Positions 17,514 through 27,731 of a stretch of 64,000 nucleotides of DNA are shown here, piece by piece. The notes under the pieces are model-generated. The model had not been told where the DNA came from. It saw only the letters and a list, made by a program, of their open reading frames with translations, and did no database searches. Position numbers and translations under genes: made by a program. This stretch comes from Planomonospora sp. ID67723 (GTDB lineage Bacteria; Actinomycetota; Actinomycetes; Streptosporangiales; Streptosporangiaceae): the NCBI RefSeq assembly GCF_015711605.1, contig NZ_JABTEZ010000002.1, positions 1,860,001 through 1,924,000 on the forward strand, written 5' to 3'. Numbering within the stretch: position 1 is the stretch's first letter; each line of letters opens with the position of its first letter.

Positions 17514-18310
17514 AACCCCTGGAACCCGCAGCACTCGATCCGACCGGAGGAACGACCTCACCACCCGATCCGGACGCCTACGTCCGGCACATCGCCCGGC
17601 TCGTCCAGGACATGCCGGTCGAGCAGGCCGAACCCATCGGAAAGGCCGCGGTCCTGGTCGCGGCGACGCTGAGCCGGGGCGACGTCGTCCAGGCGTTCGG
17701 CTCGGGACACTCCGAGGCGGTCGCCATGGAGATCGCCGGCCGCGCGGGCGGGCTCGTGCCGACCAACCGGCTCACACTGCGGGACATCGTCCTGTACGGC
17801 GGGGCCGACCGCAGCGAGCTCGAACGCTACGACCTCGAACGCGACCCCGCGGTCGCCCACCGGATCCTGGACGCCGCCCCCGTCGAGGACGGCGACCTGT
17901 TCGTGATCGTTTCCAGCTCGGGCGTCAACGGCGTCGTCGTCGAGCTGGCCGCCCTGGTGAAGGAGCGCGGTCACGACCTGATCGCGATCACCTCGCTCGA
18001 ACACAGCCGCGCCGCGGCGGCCAGGCACCCCTCCGGCCGCAAGCTGTACGACCTCGCCGACGTGGTGCTCGACAACCGGGCGCCGTACGGCGACGCGATC
18101 CTCCCGCTGCCCGGAGGAGGCGCCGTCGCGGCCGTCTCCACGATCACCTCGGCGCTGCTCGCCCAGCTCGTCGTCGTCAGGGCGGTGGCCGAACTGCTCG
18201 CCTCCGGCCAGGCGCCCCCGGTGTACCTGTCGGCGAACGTCCCCGAGGGCGACGCGCACAACCTCGCCCTCGAGGCCCGCTACGCGGGCCGCATCCGCAG
18301 GGGCGGCTGA
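17504..18310 (+). CDS. SIS-domain sugar-phosphate isomerase-like protein (UPF0309 type)
   Basis: 268 residues. Single SIS domain with QAFGSGHSEAVAMEIAGRAGG and IVSSSGVNGVVVELAALVKERG, the Ser/Thr-rich loops that bind the sugar phosphate; ends with ANVPEGDAHNLALEARYAGRIR, typical of the UPF0309 group found near GlcNAc/chitobiose genes. Probable role is a sugar-phosphate aldose/ketose isomerase or de-amidase step; the exact reaction is unknown. The GTG at 17504 has GGAAGGAG before it and lies inside the rpiR 3' end. Confidence 0.85.
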   Translation: MAVEPLEPAALDPTGGTTSPPDPDAYVRHIARLVQDMPVEQAEPIGKAAVLVAATLSRGDVVQAFGSGHSEAVAMEIAGRAGGLVPTNRLTLRDIVLYGGADRSELERYDLERDPAVAHRILDAAPVEDGDLFVIVSSSGVNGVVVELAALVKERGHDLIAITSLEHSRAAAARHPSGRKLYDLADVVLDNRAPYGDAILPLPGGGAVAAVSTITSALLAQLVVVRAVAELLASGQAPPVYLSANVPEGDAHNLALEARYAGRIRRGG

Positions 18311-18346
18311 CCGCGGCCGGCGCCGCCCCGCAGCCCACGCGGACCG

Positions 18347-18380
18347 TGACCGCGCACGACCCATGACCGCGCACGACCCA
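18347..18380. repeat. 17-bp tandem repeat, 2 copies plus a partial third
   Basis: TGACCGCGCACGACCCA at 18347-18363 and 18364-18380, followed by TGACCGC. Lies in the 177-bp gap between the SIS gene and the CBM3-GH16 gene. Confidence 0.8.
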
Positions 18381-18487
18381 TGACCGCAGCAGGCGCCCGA
18401 ACGGGGGCCGCCTGCCGGTCACCCCGACGGAGATCGTCTTCGTCATGCCGGAAAACACCTCGGGGGCCGCTCAGAAGGAGACCAGCC

Positions 18488-19882
18488 ATGCGCCGACATC
18501 TCATGAAAACCGCCCTCGCCCTGGCCCTTCCCCTCGTCCTGGCGGCGGTGGCCCTGGCCTCCCCGGCCGCCGCAGACCAGTCGCTGCGCCTGCAGTACAG
18601 GACCAGCTCCACCGGAGCCGCCACCTCCCAGGCCGAGCCGTGGTTCACGCTCGTCAACGACGGCACCACGCCCGTCGCGCTCAGCAACGTCAAGATCCGC
18701 TACTACTTCACGGGGGAGACCGCCTACCGTTTCGCCTGTTCCTGGGCGGTGGTGAGCTGCTCCACCGTGACCGGGCGGTTCGTCACGCTGACGGATCCGG
18801 TGCCGACCGCCGACCGCTACCTGGAGGTCGGCTTCACCTCCGGGGCGCTGGCCCCCGGCGCGGGCACCGGCGACCTGCAACTGCGCTTCCACCGCGCGGA
18901 CTGGCAGAACTTCACCCAGTCCGACGACTACTCGTTCGGTGCGAGCCGTACGAGCTACGGCGACTGGGACAAGGTGAGCGTCCACGTCGACGGCCGGCTC
19001 GTCTGGGGCGCACCCGCGGGCGGCGGGGGAGGGGAGCCCACGCCGACGCCCACGGTCACCCCGACGGGCGGCCCGGGAGGCCAGGGCACGCTGTTCGACG
19101 ACTTCGCCTACACCGGCTCGTCCGACCCGCGGCTGGCGCAGCGCGGCTGGACCGTGCGATCGGCCTCCGGCGGTCCCGGTGTGCCCGGCGCCACCTGGTC
19201 GCCCTCCGCGGTCACCTTCCCCTCGGTCGACGGCCGGCAGGTCCTGCAGCTCGACTCCTCCACCGACGGCAGCGGCGCGGGCACCGTCCACACCGAGCTG
19301 TCCACCTCCGCCCGCAAGTTCTTCGAGGGCACCTACGCGGCCCGGGTGAAGTTCGCCGACGCCCCGCTGTCCGGCCCCGACGGGGAGCACGTGGTGCAGA
19401 CGTTCTTCACCATCACGCCGCTGCGGCAGAACATGGACCCGGACTACGGCGAGCTGGACTTCGAGTACCTCCCCAACGGCGGGTGGGGAGAGCCCGGCAA
19501 CATCCTGTACGCCACGAGCTGGGAGACCTACCAGGCCGATCCCTGGCAGGCCGTCAACACCCACACCGAGGAGCGGGCCAGCTTCGTCGGCTGGCACGAC
19601 CTGGTCATCCAGGTCTCCGGCGGCCGGATCAGGTACTACGTCGACGGGCGTCTGTTCGCCGACCACGGCGACGTCCACTATCCCGAAACCCCCATGTGGA
19701 TCATGTTCAACCAGTGGTTCATCGACCTGCAGGGCGGCTCCGCCCCGCGCACCTACCGGCAGCAGGTCGACTGGGTCTACCACAGCAGGAACGAGGTCGT
19801 CCCGCCCGCCGACGTGCTGAGCAGGGTCGCCGCCTTCCGCGCGGCCTCCACCACGTTCACCGACACCGTCCCCGCCCCCTGA
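18488..19882 (+). CDS. Secreted CBM3-GH16 glycoside hydrolase
   Basis: 464 residues. Start at the ATG 18488 behind AAGGAG; it opens a signal peptide (RRHLMKTALALALPLVLAA...ASPAAA). Residues about 30-180 form a CBM3 cellulose-binding domain (LRLQYRTSSTG, YYFTGE, GRFVTLTDPV, WQNFTQSDDYSFG, DKVSVHVDGRLVWG). A PTPTPTVTPT linker leads to a GH16 jelly-roll domain with the catalytic motif GELDFEYLPNGG (nucleophile and acid Glu both present). GH16 enzymes cleave beta-1,3/1,4 glucans and related polymers. Placed directly before an oligosaccharide importer, it probably supplies that importer. Substrate specificity cannot be inferred. Confidence 0.85.
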   Translation: MRRHLMKTALALALPLVLAAVALASPAAADQSLRLQYRTSSTGAATSQAEPWFTLVNDGTTPVALSNVKIRYYFTGETAYRFACSWAVVSCSTVTGRFVTLTDPVPTADRYLEVGFTSGALAPGAGTGDLQLRFHRADWQNFTQSDDYSFGASRTSYGDWDKVSVHVDGRLVWGAPAGGGGGEPTPTPTVTPTGGPGGQGTLFDDFAYTGSSDPRLAQRGWTVRSASGGPGVPGATWSPSAVTFPSVDGRQVLQLDSSTDGSGAGTVHTELSTSARKFFEGTYAARVKFADAPLSGPDGEHVVQTFFTITPLRQNMDPDYGELDFEYLPNGGWGEPGNILYATSWETYQADPWQAVNTHTEERASFVGWHDLVIQVSGGRIRYYVDGRLFADHGDVHYPETPMWIMFNQWFIDLQGGSAPRTYRQQVDWVYHSRNEVVPPADVLSRVAAFRAASTTFTDTVPAP

Positions 19883-19893
19883 GGAACGCCCAC

Positions 19894-19949
19894 GGCTCCC
19901 GCGCGGAGCCGCCTGCGGGTCGTGCCCCGGCGCCCGCACGGCCCGCAGG
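19894..19949. terminator. Two hairpins between the GH16 gene and the importer genes
   Basis: First stem GGCTCC/GGAGCC (19894-19910); second stem CCTGCGGGTCGTGC (19912-19925) pairs with GCACGGCCCGCAGG (19936-19949) with one mismatch. They could terminate transcription or set a lower or higher level for dasA-type mRNA through processing. Confidence 0.55.
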
Positions 19950-19976
19950 CCGTACCCCCCGAAAAGAGAAGACACC

Positions 19977-21245
19977 ATGAAGCACCGCCTCCTGACCGCG
20001 GCCGCCGCCCTGACCCTGGCCGCCACCGCCGCCTGTGGCTCCGGCTCCGGCGGCGGATCCGCCGCCCCCGCGAGCACCGGGCCCGCCGAACTCACCGTAT
20101 GGATCATGGACGGGAGTGTCACCGACGAGCTCGCCAAGCGTTTCGAGACCGGCTACGAGACCGCCCACCGGGGTGTCGACCTCGACATCCAGATCCAGGC
20201 GTGGGACGGCATCGGCGAGCGCGTCACCGCCGCGCTGGCCAGCACCGACGCCCCCGACGTGATCGAGGTCGGCAACACCCAGGTCGCCCAGTACGCCGCG
20301 AGCGGCGGCGTCAAGGACCTCACCGACAAGGTCCCCGACCTCGCCGGCTCCGACTGGATCCCCGGACTGGCCCAACCCGGCAACATCGACGGCAGGCAGT
20401 ACGGCATCCCCTGGTACGCCGCCAACCGCGTCGTCGTCTACAACAAGGAGCTGTTCGCCAAGGCCGGGATCGAGGCCCCGCCCAAGACGCGCGACGAGTG
20501 GCTGGAGATCACCGCCAAGCTCGACAAGGGCGGGACCCAGGGCATCTACCTCACCGGGCAGACGTGGTACGCGCTGGCCGGATTCATCTGGGACGAGGGC
20601 GGCGACCTGGCCGTCAAGGAGGGCGACCGGTGGAAGGGCGCCCTCGACACCCCGCAGGCGCTGGCCGGAATGGACTTCTACAGGCGGCTCCAGGCCCTCG
20701 GCAAGGGGCCGAAGGACGCCGACGAGGCCAACCCGCCGCAGCACGAGGTCTTCGCCCAGGGCAAGGTCGCGCAGATGATCAACGTGCCCGGCGGCGCGGC
20801 CCGGGTGCTGGAGGTCGAGCCGGGCATGAAAGACAAGATGGGGTTCTTCCCGATCCCGGGGAAGACGGCGGACAAGCCCGGCGCGGTGTTCACCGGCGGC
20901 TCCGATCTGATCATCCCGGAGGCGTCGAAGAACCCGGAGGCCGCCTACGAGGTGGTCAAGGCCCTGGCGGGGGAGGAGTTCCAGACCGACCTGGCCAAGA
21001 CGATGAACTTCGTGCCCAACAGGGCGTCGCTGGCGCACGTGCTCGACGCCGACGAGGGCACCGCCGCCATGGCGCGGGGGGCGGCGGCCGGCAGGGCCAC
21101 CCCCAACACCCCCAACTGGGCGGCGGTCGAGGCCACCTCCGTGATCAAGCAGTACATGACCGCCGTGCTCACCGGCAAGGATCCGGCGACCGAGGCGCGC
21201 AAGGCGTCCGAGTCCATCACCACGACCCTCAACAGCGGATCCTGA
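19977..21245 (+). CDS. Sugar ABC transporter substrate-binding lipoprotein, DasA-like
   Basis: 422 residues. Lipoprotein signal with lipobox LAATAAC (Cys at about 20) and a Gly/Ser-rich tether. The mature part is a CUT1-type solute-binding protein: TVWIMDG, PDVIEVGNTQVAQYA, GIPWYAANRVVVYNKELF, IYLTGQTWY, FTGGSDLIIPEASKNPEAAYE. These segments are strikingly like Streptomyces DasA, the N,N'-diacetylchitobiose-binding protein, and the neighbouring GlcNAc-kinase-type gene agrees. The preceding GH16 gene leaves open that the ligand is a glucan oligomer. No ATPase gene is adjacent in this unit, so a shared MsiK-like ATPase elsewhere is expected. Confidence 0.87.
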   Translation: MKHRLLTAAAALTLAATAACGSGSGGGSAAPASTGPAELTVWIMDGSVTDELAKRFETGYETAHRGVDLDIQIQAWDGIGERVTAALASTDAPDVIEVGNTQVAQYAASGGVKDLTDKVPDLAGSDWIPGLAQPGNIDGRQYGIPWYAANRVVVYNKELFAKAGIEAPPKTRDEWLEITAKLDKGGTQGIYLTGQTWYALAGFIWDEGGDLAVKEGDRWKGALDTPQALAGMDFYRRLQALGKGPKDADEANPPQHEVFAQGKVAQMINVPGGAARVLEVEPGMKDKMGFFPIPGKTADKPGAVFTGGSDLIIPEASKNPEAAYEVVKALAGEEFQTDLAKTMNFVPNRASLAHVLDADEGTAAMARGAAAGRATPNTPNWAAVEATSVIKQYMTAVLTGKDPATEARKASESITTTLNSGS

Positions 21246-21314
21246 GACACCTGCGCGCCGCCCGGCCCGGGAGCGTCCAGGGCCGGGCGGAACGCCGAAC
21301 CGGAGGGAGCGAAC

Positions 21315-22280
21315 GTGCCCGCCGCCACCCAGGCCCCGGCCCCGCCGCGACGGCGGCAGGAGCCGCGGGCCCCGACCGGAAGACGCCGGCGACCCGGGGA
21401 CCTGTGGCCCTACCTGCTCATCGCCCCCGCTGTGGCCGGAGGCGTCTTCCTGCTGCTCTACCCGCTGCTGCGCGCAGCGACGATCTCCTTCCAGCGCTTC
21501 CGGATGGGCGAGCTCATCCGGGGCGGCGCGGAGCTCGCCGGCCTGGACAACTACCGCGAGCTGCTGGCCGCCGAGGAGTTCTGGACGGTCACGCTGCGCA
21601 CCTTCGCCTGGACCGCGGTCAACGTGGTGCTCATCGTGGGCATCTCGACCGCCGTCGCACTCATGCTGGCGCGGCTCGGCCGGCGCATGCGCGTCGCCCT
21701 GATGAGCGCACTGGCCCTCGTCTGGGCCACACCGGTCATCGCGGCCACCACGATCTTCCAGTGGCTCTTCCAGTCGGAACTGGGCGTCGTCAACTGGCTG
21801 CTGGTGGGCCTCGGCCTCGACTCGTTCCAGGGGTACTCCTGGTTCGCCGACGGCCGGGCGATGTTCGGCGTGCTGGTGGCCCTGGTGGTCTGGCAGTCGG
21901 TGCCGTTCGCCGCGCTGACCCTGTACGCGGGCCTGACCACGATCCCCGCCGAGCTGTACGAGTCGGCCAGGATCGACGGCGGTACCGGCAGGCAGATCTT
22001 CACCCGGGTGACCTTCCCGATCCTGCGCCCGATGTTCGCGCTCATCACCTCGCTGGAGGTGATCTGGGTCTTCAAGTGCTTCCCGCAGATCTGGGTGCTC
22101 AGCCAGGGAGGCCCCGGCAACGCGACGACCACGCTGCCGGTCTACGCCTTCAAGGTCGCCCGGGTCCTGCACCGCTACGACCTCGGCTCGGCGGTCGCCA
22201 TGCTCACCGTCGCGGTCCTCGCCGTCGCCCTGGTCGGCAACCTGCGCCGGATGCTCAGGCAGGAAGGAGCCGAGTCGTGA
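21315..22280 (+). CDS. Sugar ABC transporter permease, DasB-like (MalF type)
   Basis: 321 residues. N-terminal basic tail of about 40 residues, then six predicted membrane segments (first: LWPYLLIAPAVAGGVFLLLYPLL). The EAA loop reads YESARIDGGTGRQIFTRVTFPILRPM, the site that contacts the ATPase. GTG start at 21315 behind GGAGGGAG. Follows the binding-protein gene by 69 bp and overlaps the next permease by GTGA. Confidence 0.9.
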   Translation: MPAATQAPAPPRRRQEPRAPTGRRRRPGDLWPYLLIAPAVAGGVFLLLYPLLRAATISFQRFRMGELIRGGAELAGLDNYRELLAAEEFWTVTLRTFAWTAVNVVLIVGISTAVALMLARLGRRMRVALMSALALVWATPVIAATTIFQWLFQSELGVVNWLLVGLGLDSFQGYSWFADGRAMFGVLVALVVWQSVPFAALTLYAGLTTIPAELYESARIDGGTGRQIFTRVTFPILRPMFALITSLEVIWVFKCFPQIWVLSQGGPGNATTTLPVYAFKVARVLHRYDLGSAVAMLTVAVLAVALVGNLRRMLRQEGAES

Positions 22281-23137
22281 CACCAGCCGCCCCGGCCAGG
22301 AGGAGACGGGTCATGAGAGCGGGCGGGATCGCCCTCAACGCCGCCGCCGCGGCCGTGCTCGTCGTGATGATCTTCCCGGTCTACTGGATGTTCGCCACCG
22401 CCTTCAAGCCGGCCGCGGAGATCCAGGCAGAGACGCCGAGCCTGTGGCCGGCGCACCCGACGCTGGAGCACTTCGCCGCCGCGGTGGGCGCCGACGGGTT
22501 CTGGACGTTCTGGCGCAACAGCCTGGCCGTCACCGGCGCCGCCGTGCTCCTGGCCCTGGCGGTCTCGTTGCTGTCGGCCTTCGCCGTGGCGCGGATGCGC
22601 TGGCGCGGCAGGGGGGCGTTCATCGTCATGGTCTTCGCCGCGCAGATGGCGCCGTGGGAGGCGTTGCTCGTGCCGATGTTCATCATCGCCAGGGACACCG
22701 AGCTGCTCGACTCGCTGGCCATGCTCACCGGCGTCTACTTCATGATCACCCTGCCGTTCACGATCGTGACCCTGCGCGGCTTCCTCGCCGCCATCCCCGT
22801 CGAGGTGGAGGAGGCCGCCCTGGTCGACGGCTGCACCCGGCCGGCCGCCTTCCGGCGGGTGGTCTTCCCGCTGCTCGCACCGGGCCTGATGGCCACCTCG
22901 CTGTTCGGATTCATCACCGCGTGGAACGAGTTCGCGTTCGTCAACGTGCTGATCATCAAGGACCAGGACAAGCGGACGCTCCCGGTGTGGCTGTCGTCCT
23001 TCCGCGACGTGTTCGGCACCGACTGGGGCGCCACCATGGCCGCCGCCACCCTGTTCGCCCTTCCGGTTCTGCTGGTCTTCCTGTTCCTGCAGCGCAGGGT
23101 CGGTGCGGGCATGATCACGGGGGCGGTGAAAGGGTGA
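22277..23137 (+). CDS. Sugar ABC transporter permease, DasC-like (MalG type)
   Basis: 286 residues. Six predicted membrane segments starting IALNAAAAAVLVVMIFPVYWMFATAFK, and the EAA loop VEEAALVDGCTRPAAFRRVVFPLLAPG. The GTG at 22277 overlaps the previous stop (GTGA). The frame is open for about 780 codons further upstream, but that is a shadow of the earlier genes. Downstream, CTCCGGC/GCCGGAG at about 23158-23178 is a weak hairpin ending the unit; no ATPase gene belongs to it. Confidence 0.9.
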   Translation: MTPAAPARRRRVMRAGGIALNAAAAAVLVVMIFPVYWMFATAFKPAAEIQAETPSLWPAHPTLEHFAAAVGADGFWTFWRNSLAVTGAAVLLALAVSLLSAFAVARMRWRGRGAFIVMVFAAQMAPWEALLVPMFIIARDTELLDSLAMLTGVYFMITLPFTIVTLRGFLAAIPVEVEEAALVDGCTRPAAFRRVVFPLLAPGLMATSLFGFITAWNEFAFVNVLIIKDQDKRTLPVWLSSFRDVFGTDWGATMAAATLFALPVLLVFLFLQRRVGAGMITGAVKG

Positions 23138-23377
23138 GCGCGGCGTGCGCCGGGAAGCTCCGGCGAGGGCCGCCGGAGGGGGAGGCGGTGAGCTGAAAAG
23201 CACCGCATCTCCGGGGCGGTGACGTATCTCGCGTCACAGTAGACGCCCCCTATGCACAGACTTGACGGTCATGTTATATGGAATTGGATTCGGTTCAGGA
23301 CCGTCGCGATCGCACGTCGGAGCGCTTACGCTGACCGCACGGTTTCGATCATGCTCCGGCAGAGAGGACCGGGCACG

Positions 23378-24469
23378 GTGGCGCTGATTCTCGACGGCGT
23401 TCACGTGCGGCAACGCGGGGAGTCCTGGCTGGACGACATCAACCTCGAATTGCCGGACGGAATGACGACCCTCATCGGGCCGGTGGCGGCGGGGAAAACG
23501 ACGTTGATGCGCGTCGCCGCCGGGCTGCTCCCGCCCACCGAGGGGCGCGTCGTCGTCGACGGGAAAGACGTCACCTCCATTTCGGTGCGAAAACGATCCG
23601 TGGCCTTCGTCTACCAGCAATTCATCAACTACCCCTCGCTGACGGTCTACGAGAACATCGCCTCCCCGCTGCGCCTGGAGCCCTCCTTCCCGAAGGAGGG
23701 GATCGACCGGCGGGTGCGCGAGGTCGCCGAGCTCATGGGAATCGGCGACCTGCTCAGGCGCAGGCCGGCCGAACTGTCGGGCGGCCAGCAGCAGCGGACC
23801 GCCATCGCCAGGGCGCTGGCCCGTCCTGCCGACGTGCTGCTGCTGGACGAGCCGCTCGCCAATCTCGACTACAAGCTCAGAGAGCAGTTGAGAGCCGATC
23901 TCAAGAGCATGTTCGCGGACTCGCCGGGCACCGTCCTGTACTCCACCGCCGACCCGGCCGAGGCGCTGACCTTCGCGGCGCCGACGGTGGTCCTGGGCGA
24001 GGGCAGGGTGCGGCACGTCGGCGACCCGGCGGAGATGTACGACCGGCCGCCGACGCTGGCCGTCGCCGCGACCCTCAGCGACCCGCCGCTGAACCTCCTG
24101 CCGGGCGTCGTGCGCGACGGCCGGATCGAGTGCCTGGGCGCCTCGTTCCCGGCCCCCGGGGCGCACGCCTCCGGCCTGCGGGTCGTCCTCGGTGTACGCC
24201 CCCACCAGGTGGCCCTCGAGCCGGACGGGCTCGAGGGACTCGCGTTCCCCGCGGAGATCCGGCTCGCGGAGGTCACCGGGAGCGTCACCTTCCTGCACCT
24301 CCTGCTGGCCGGCGGGCGCCACCTCGTCGCGGAGCTGCCGGGGGCCCGGTTGTTCACCCCCGGCGAGCCGGCGACGGTCCACGTGGATCCCGCGCACGTC
24401 CTCGTCTTCGACGACAACGACGGAGGCCTGCTCGCCAGGTCGGCCGCGGAGGCCGATCTGCATGGCTGA
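23378..24469 (+). CDS. glpS: Glycerol-type ABC transporter ATPase, GlpS-like (signature intact, switch His absent)
   Basis: 363 residues from a GTG at 23378 behind AGAGAGGA; upstream in-frame ATGs lack ribosome sites. CUT1/UgpC-type ATPase: Walker A GPVAAGKT (34-41), Q-loop around 80, signature LSGGQQQR (133-140), Walker B LLLDEP (154-159), D-loop ANLD, C-terminal TOBE-like domain. Where most ATPases have the switch His in VTHD, this one has YSTAD with Ala191. It is first in a six-gene unit glpS-T-P-Q-DUF2160-V with overlapping ends, the layout of the rhizobial glycerol importer. Its partner GlpT has the reciprocal defect, so the two probably make one active and one degenerate site. Confidence 0.85.
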   Translation: MALILDGVHVRQRGESWLDDINLELPDGMTTLIGPVAAGKTTLMRVAAGLLPPTEGRVVVDGKDVTSISVRKRSVAFVYQQFINYPSLTVYENIASPLRLEPSFPKEGIDRRVREVAELMGIGDLLRRRPAELSGGQQQRTAIARALARPADVLLLDEPLANLDYKLREQLRADLKSMFADSPGTVLYSTADPAEALTFAAPTVVLGEGRVRHVGDPAEMYDRPPTLAVAATLSDPPLNLLPGVVRDGRIECLGASFPAPGAHASGLRVVLGVRPHQVALEPDGLEGLAFPAEIRLAEVTGSVTFLHLLLAGGRHLVAELPGARLFTPGEPATVHVDPAHVLVFDDNDGGLLARSAAEADLHG

Positions 24470-25588
24470 CATCCGCATGGAGGGCGTGGGCCACAGCTAC
24501 GACGGAGGCCGGACCTGGGCCCTGCGGCCGATGACCTGGACGTGGCGGAGCGCCAGGGCCTACGCGCTCCTCGGCCCGAGCGGATGCGGCAAGACCACGC
24601 TGCTGAACATCATCTCCGGTCTGCTCTCCCCGACGACGGGGCGGATCTGGCTCGACGACCGCGAGGTCACCGCGGTGCCGACCGCGGGCCGCAACATCGC
24701 CCAGGTCTTCCAGTTCCCGGTCCTGTACGAGGAGATGTCGGTCTACGACAACCTCGCCTTCCCGCTGCGCAACCGCGGCTACCCCAGGGCGGAGGTCGAC
24801 CGGAGGGTGCGCGAGGTCTCCCGGATGCTCGGACTGGAAGGCCACCTCGGCCGCAGGTCGCGGCGGCTGGACCCGGGCCGGCAGCAGATCGTCTGCCTGG
24901 GCCGCGGGCTGGTCCGCCCCGAGGTCGCGGCGGTGCTGCTCGACGAACCCCTCACCGTCATCGACCCGGCGCTGAAATGGACGCTGCGCAGCAAGCTGAA
25001 GGAGATCCACCGCGACACCGGCCACACGCTCATCTACGTCACCCACGACCAGACCGAGGCCCTGACCTTCGCCGACGAAGTGGTCGTCCTCAAAGACGGG
25101 GGGATCGTGCAGGCCGGCGAGCCGGCCGAGCTCTTCCTGTCGCCCGCGCACGAGTTCGTCGGCCACTTCATCGGCTCACCCGGCATGAACGTGCTGCCCG
25201 CCGAGGTCGCCGGCGGGGTGGTCATGATCGGGAGGACGGCCGTCGGGCGCGCCGCGGGCGACGGCGGCGAGCTCCCGCCGGGTCCGGTGCGAATCGGGGT
25301 CCGGCCGGAGTTCGTCCAGGTCCTCCCATCCACTCCGACCGCCCGGACCGCGGCCGAGCGGGCGGCACCGGGCCTGAGCGCGCGGATCACCGGGGTGGAC
25401 CGCATGGGGGCCTACCACCTCGTGCACGCCCGGGTGGACGGGCACACCCTCGTCGCCAGGACGGGCACCGGTTCCCGGTACGAGCCCGGCACCGCCGCGG
25501 TGCTCCGCTTCGCCGCCGGGCGGGCCTTCCTGTTCCGCGACGAGGTCCGGTGCGGGTCGATCACGCCGCTGGAAGGGGGGCCGGGAAC

Positions 25589-25592
<4 letters not shown>
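24462..25592 (+). CDS. glpT: Glycerol-type ABC transporter ATPase, GlpT-like (switch His intact, signature degenerate)
   Basis: 376 residues. Walker A GPSGCGKT (38-45), Walker B AAVLLDEP (about 157-163), switch His in YVTHDQTEALTFAD (His195), C-terminal TOBE region (GPVRIGVRPEFVQVL). The LSGGQ signature is replaced by RLDPGRQQIVCLGRGL (about 135-150). The ATG at 24462 overlaps the glpS stop by 8 bp. In GlpS-GlpT pairs the functional ATP site would use GlpT's Walker motifs and His with GlpS's signature. This is an inference from motif content; the family is recognised by the following DUF2160 gene and the large binding protein. Confidence 0.85.
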
Positions 25593-26569
<977 letters not shown>

Positions 26570-26574
26570 GCCCG

Positions 26575-27423
<849 letters not shown>

Positions 27424-27425
27424 CG

Positions 27426-27701
27426 ATGCTGGAGTGGATGGTGTGGACCCCTCCCACGGCCGCGGTGTTCATCGGGCTGACGCTGCTGCTGGCCGGGACG
27501 GCGGTGTGGGCCAGGCTCTCGCCACCGGTGGCCCGGCGAGGCTTCCTGCGGATCGAGACCGACCGGGGCGACCGGCTGTACATCGGCCTGCTCGCCGCGG
27601 GGGCCGTGCTCGCCGGATGGATCGCCGTCACCGACCTGTCGATGTGGCTGGCGCTGGCGTGCGCGCTGCTGGTGGCGGCGGTGATCGGGATATGGGGATG
27701 A
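27426..27701 (+). CDS. Small DUF2160 membrane protein of the glycerol transporter
   Basis: 91 residues, almost wholly hydrophobic with three membrane segments: TAAVFIGLTLLLAGTAVW, YIGLLAAGAVLAGWIAV and MWLALACALLVAAVIGIWG, separated by a loop with RRGFLRIETDRGDRLYIG. This matches the DUF2160 family, which is found between permease and binding-protein genes of GlpSTPQV-type transporters. Its function is unknown; a stabilising or accessory subunit is plausible. ATG at 27426, directly after the glpQ stop. Confidence 0.85.
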   Translation: MLEWMVWTPPTAAVFIGLTLLLAGTAVWARLSPPVARRGFLRIETDRGDRLYIGLLAAGAVLAGWIAVTDLSMWLALACALLVAAVIGIWG

Positions 27702-27731
27702 CGCGCACGTTTCCCCGAGAGGAGTCAGGCG

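Noticed and set aside
19883-19976. A DasR (dre) operator before the DasA-like gene
   Set aside because: I looked for ACTGGTCTAGACCAGT-like sequence and found only GC-rich hairpins.
19922-22276. Long open frame in phase with the DasC-like permease, covering the two preceding genes
   Set aside because: Only the last 286 codons look like a protein; the rest is Arg/Pro/Gly-rich shadow of the binding protein and first permease.
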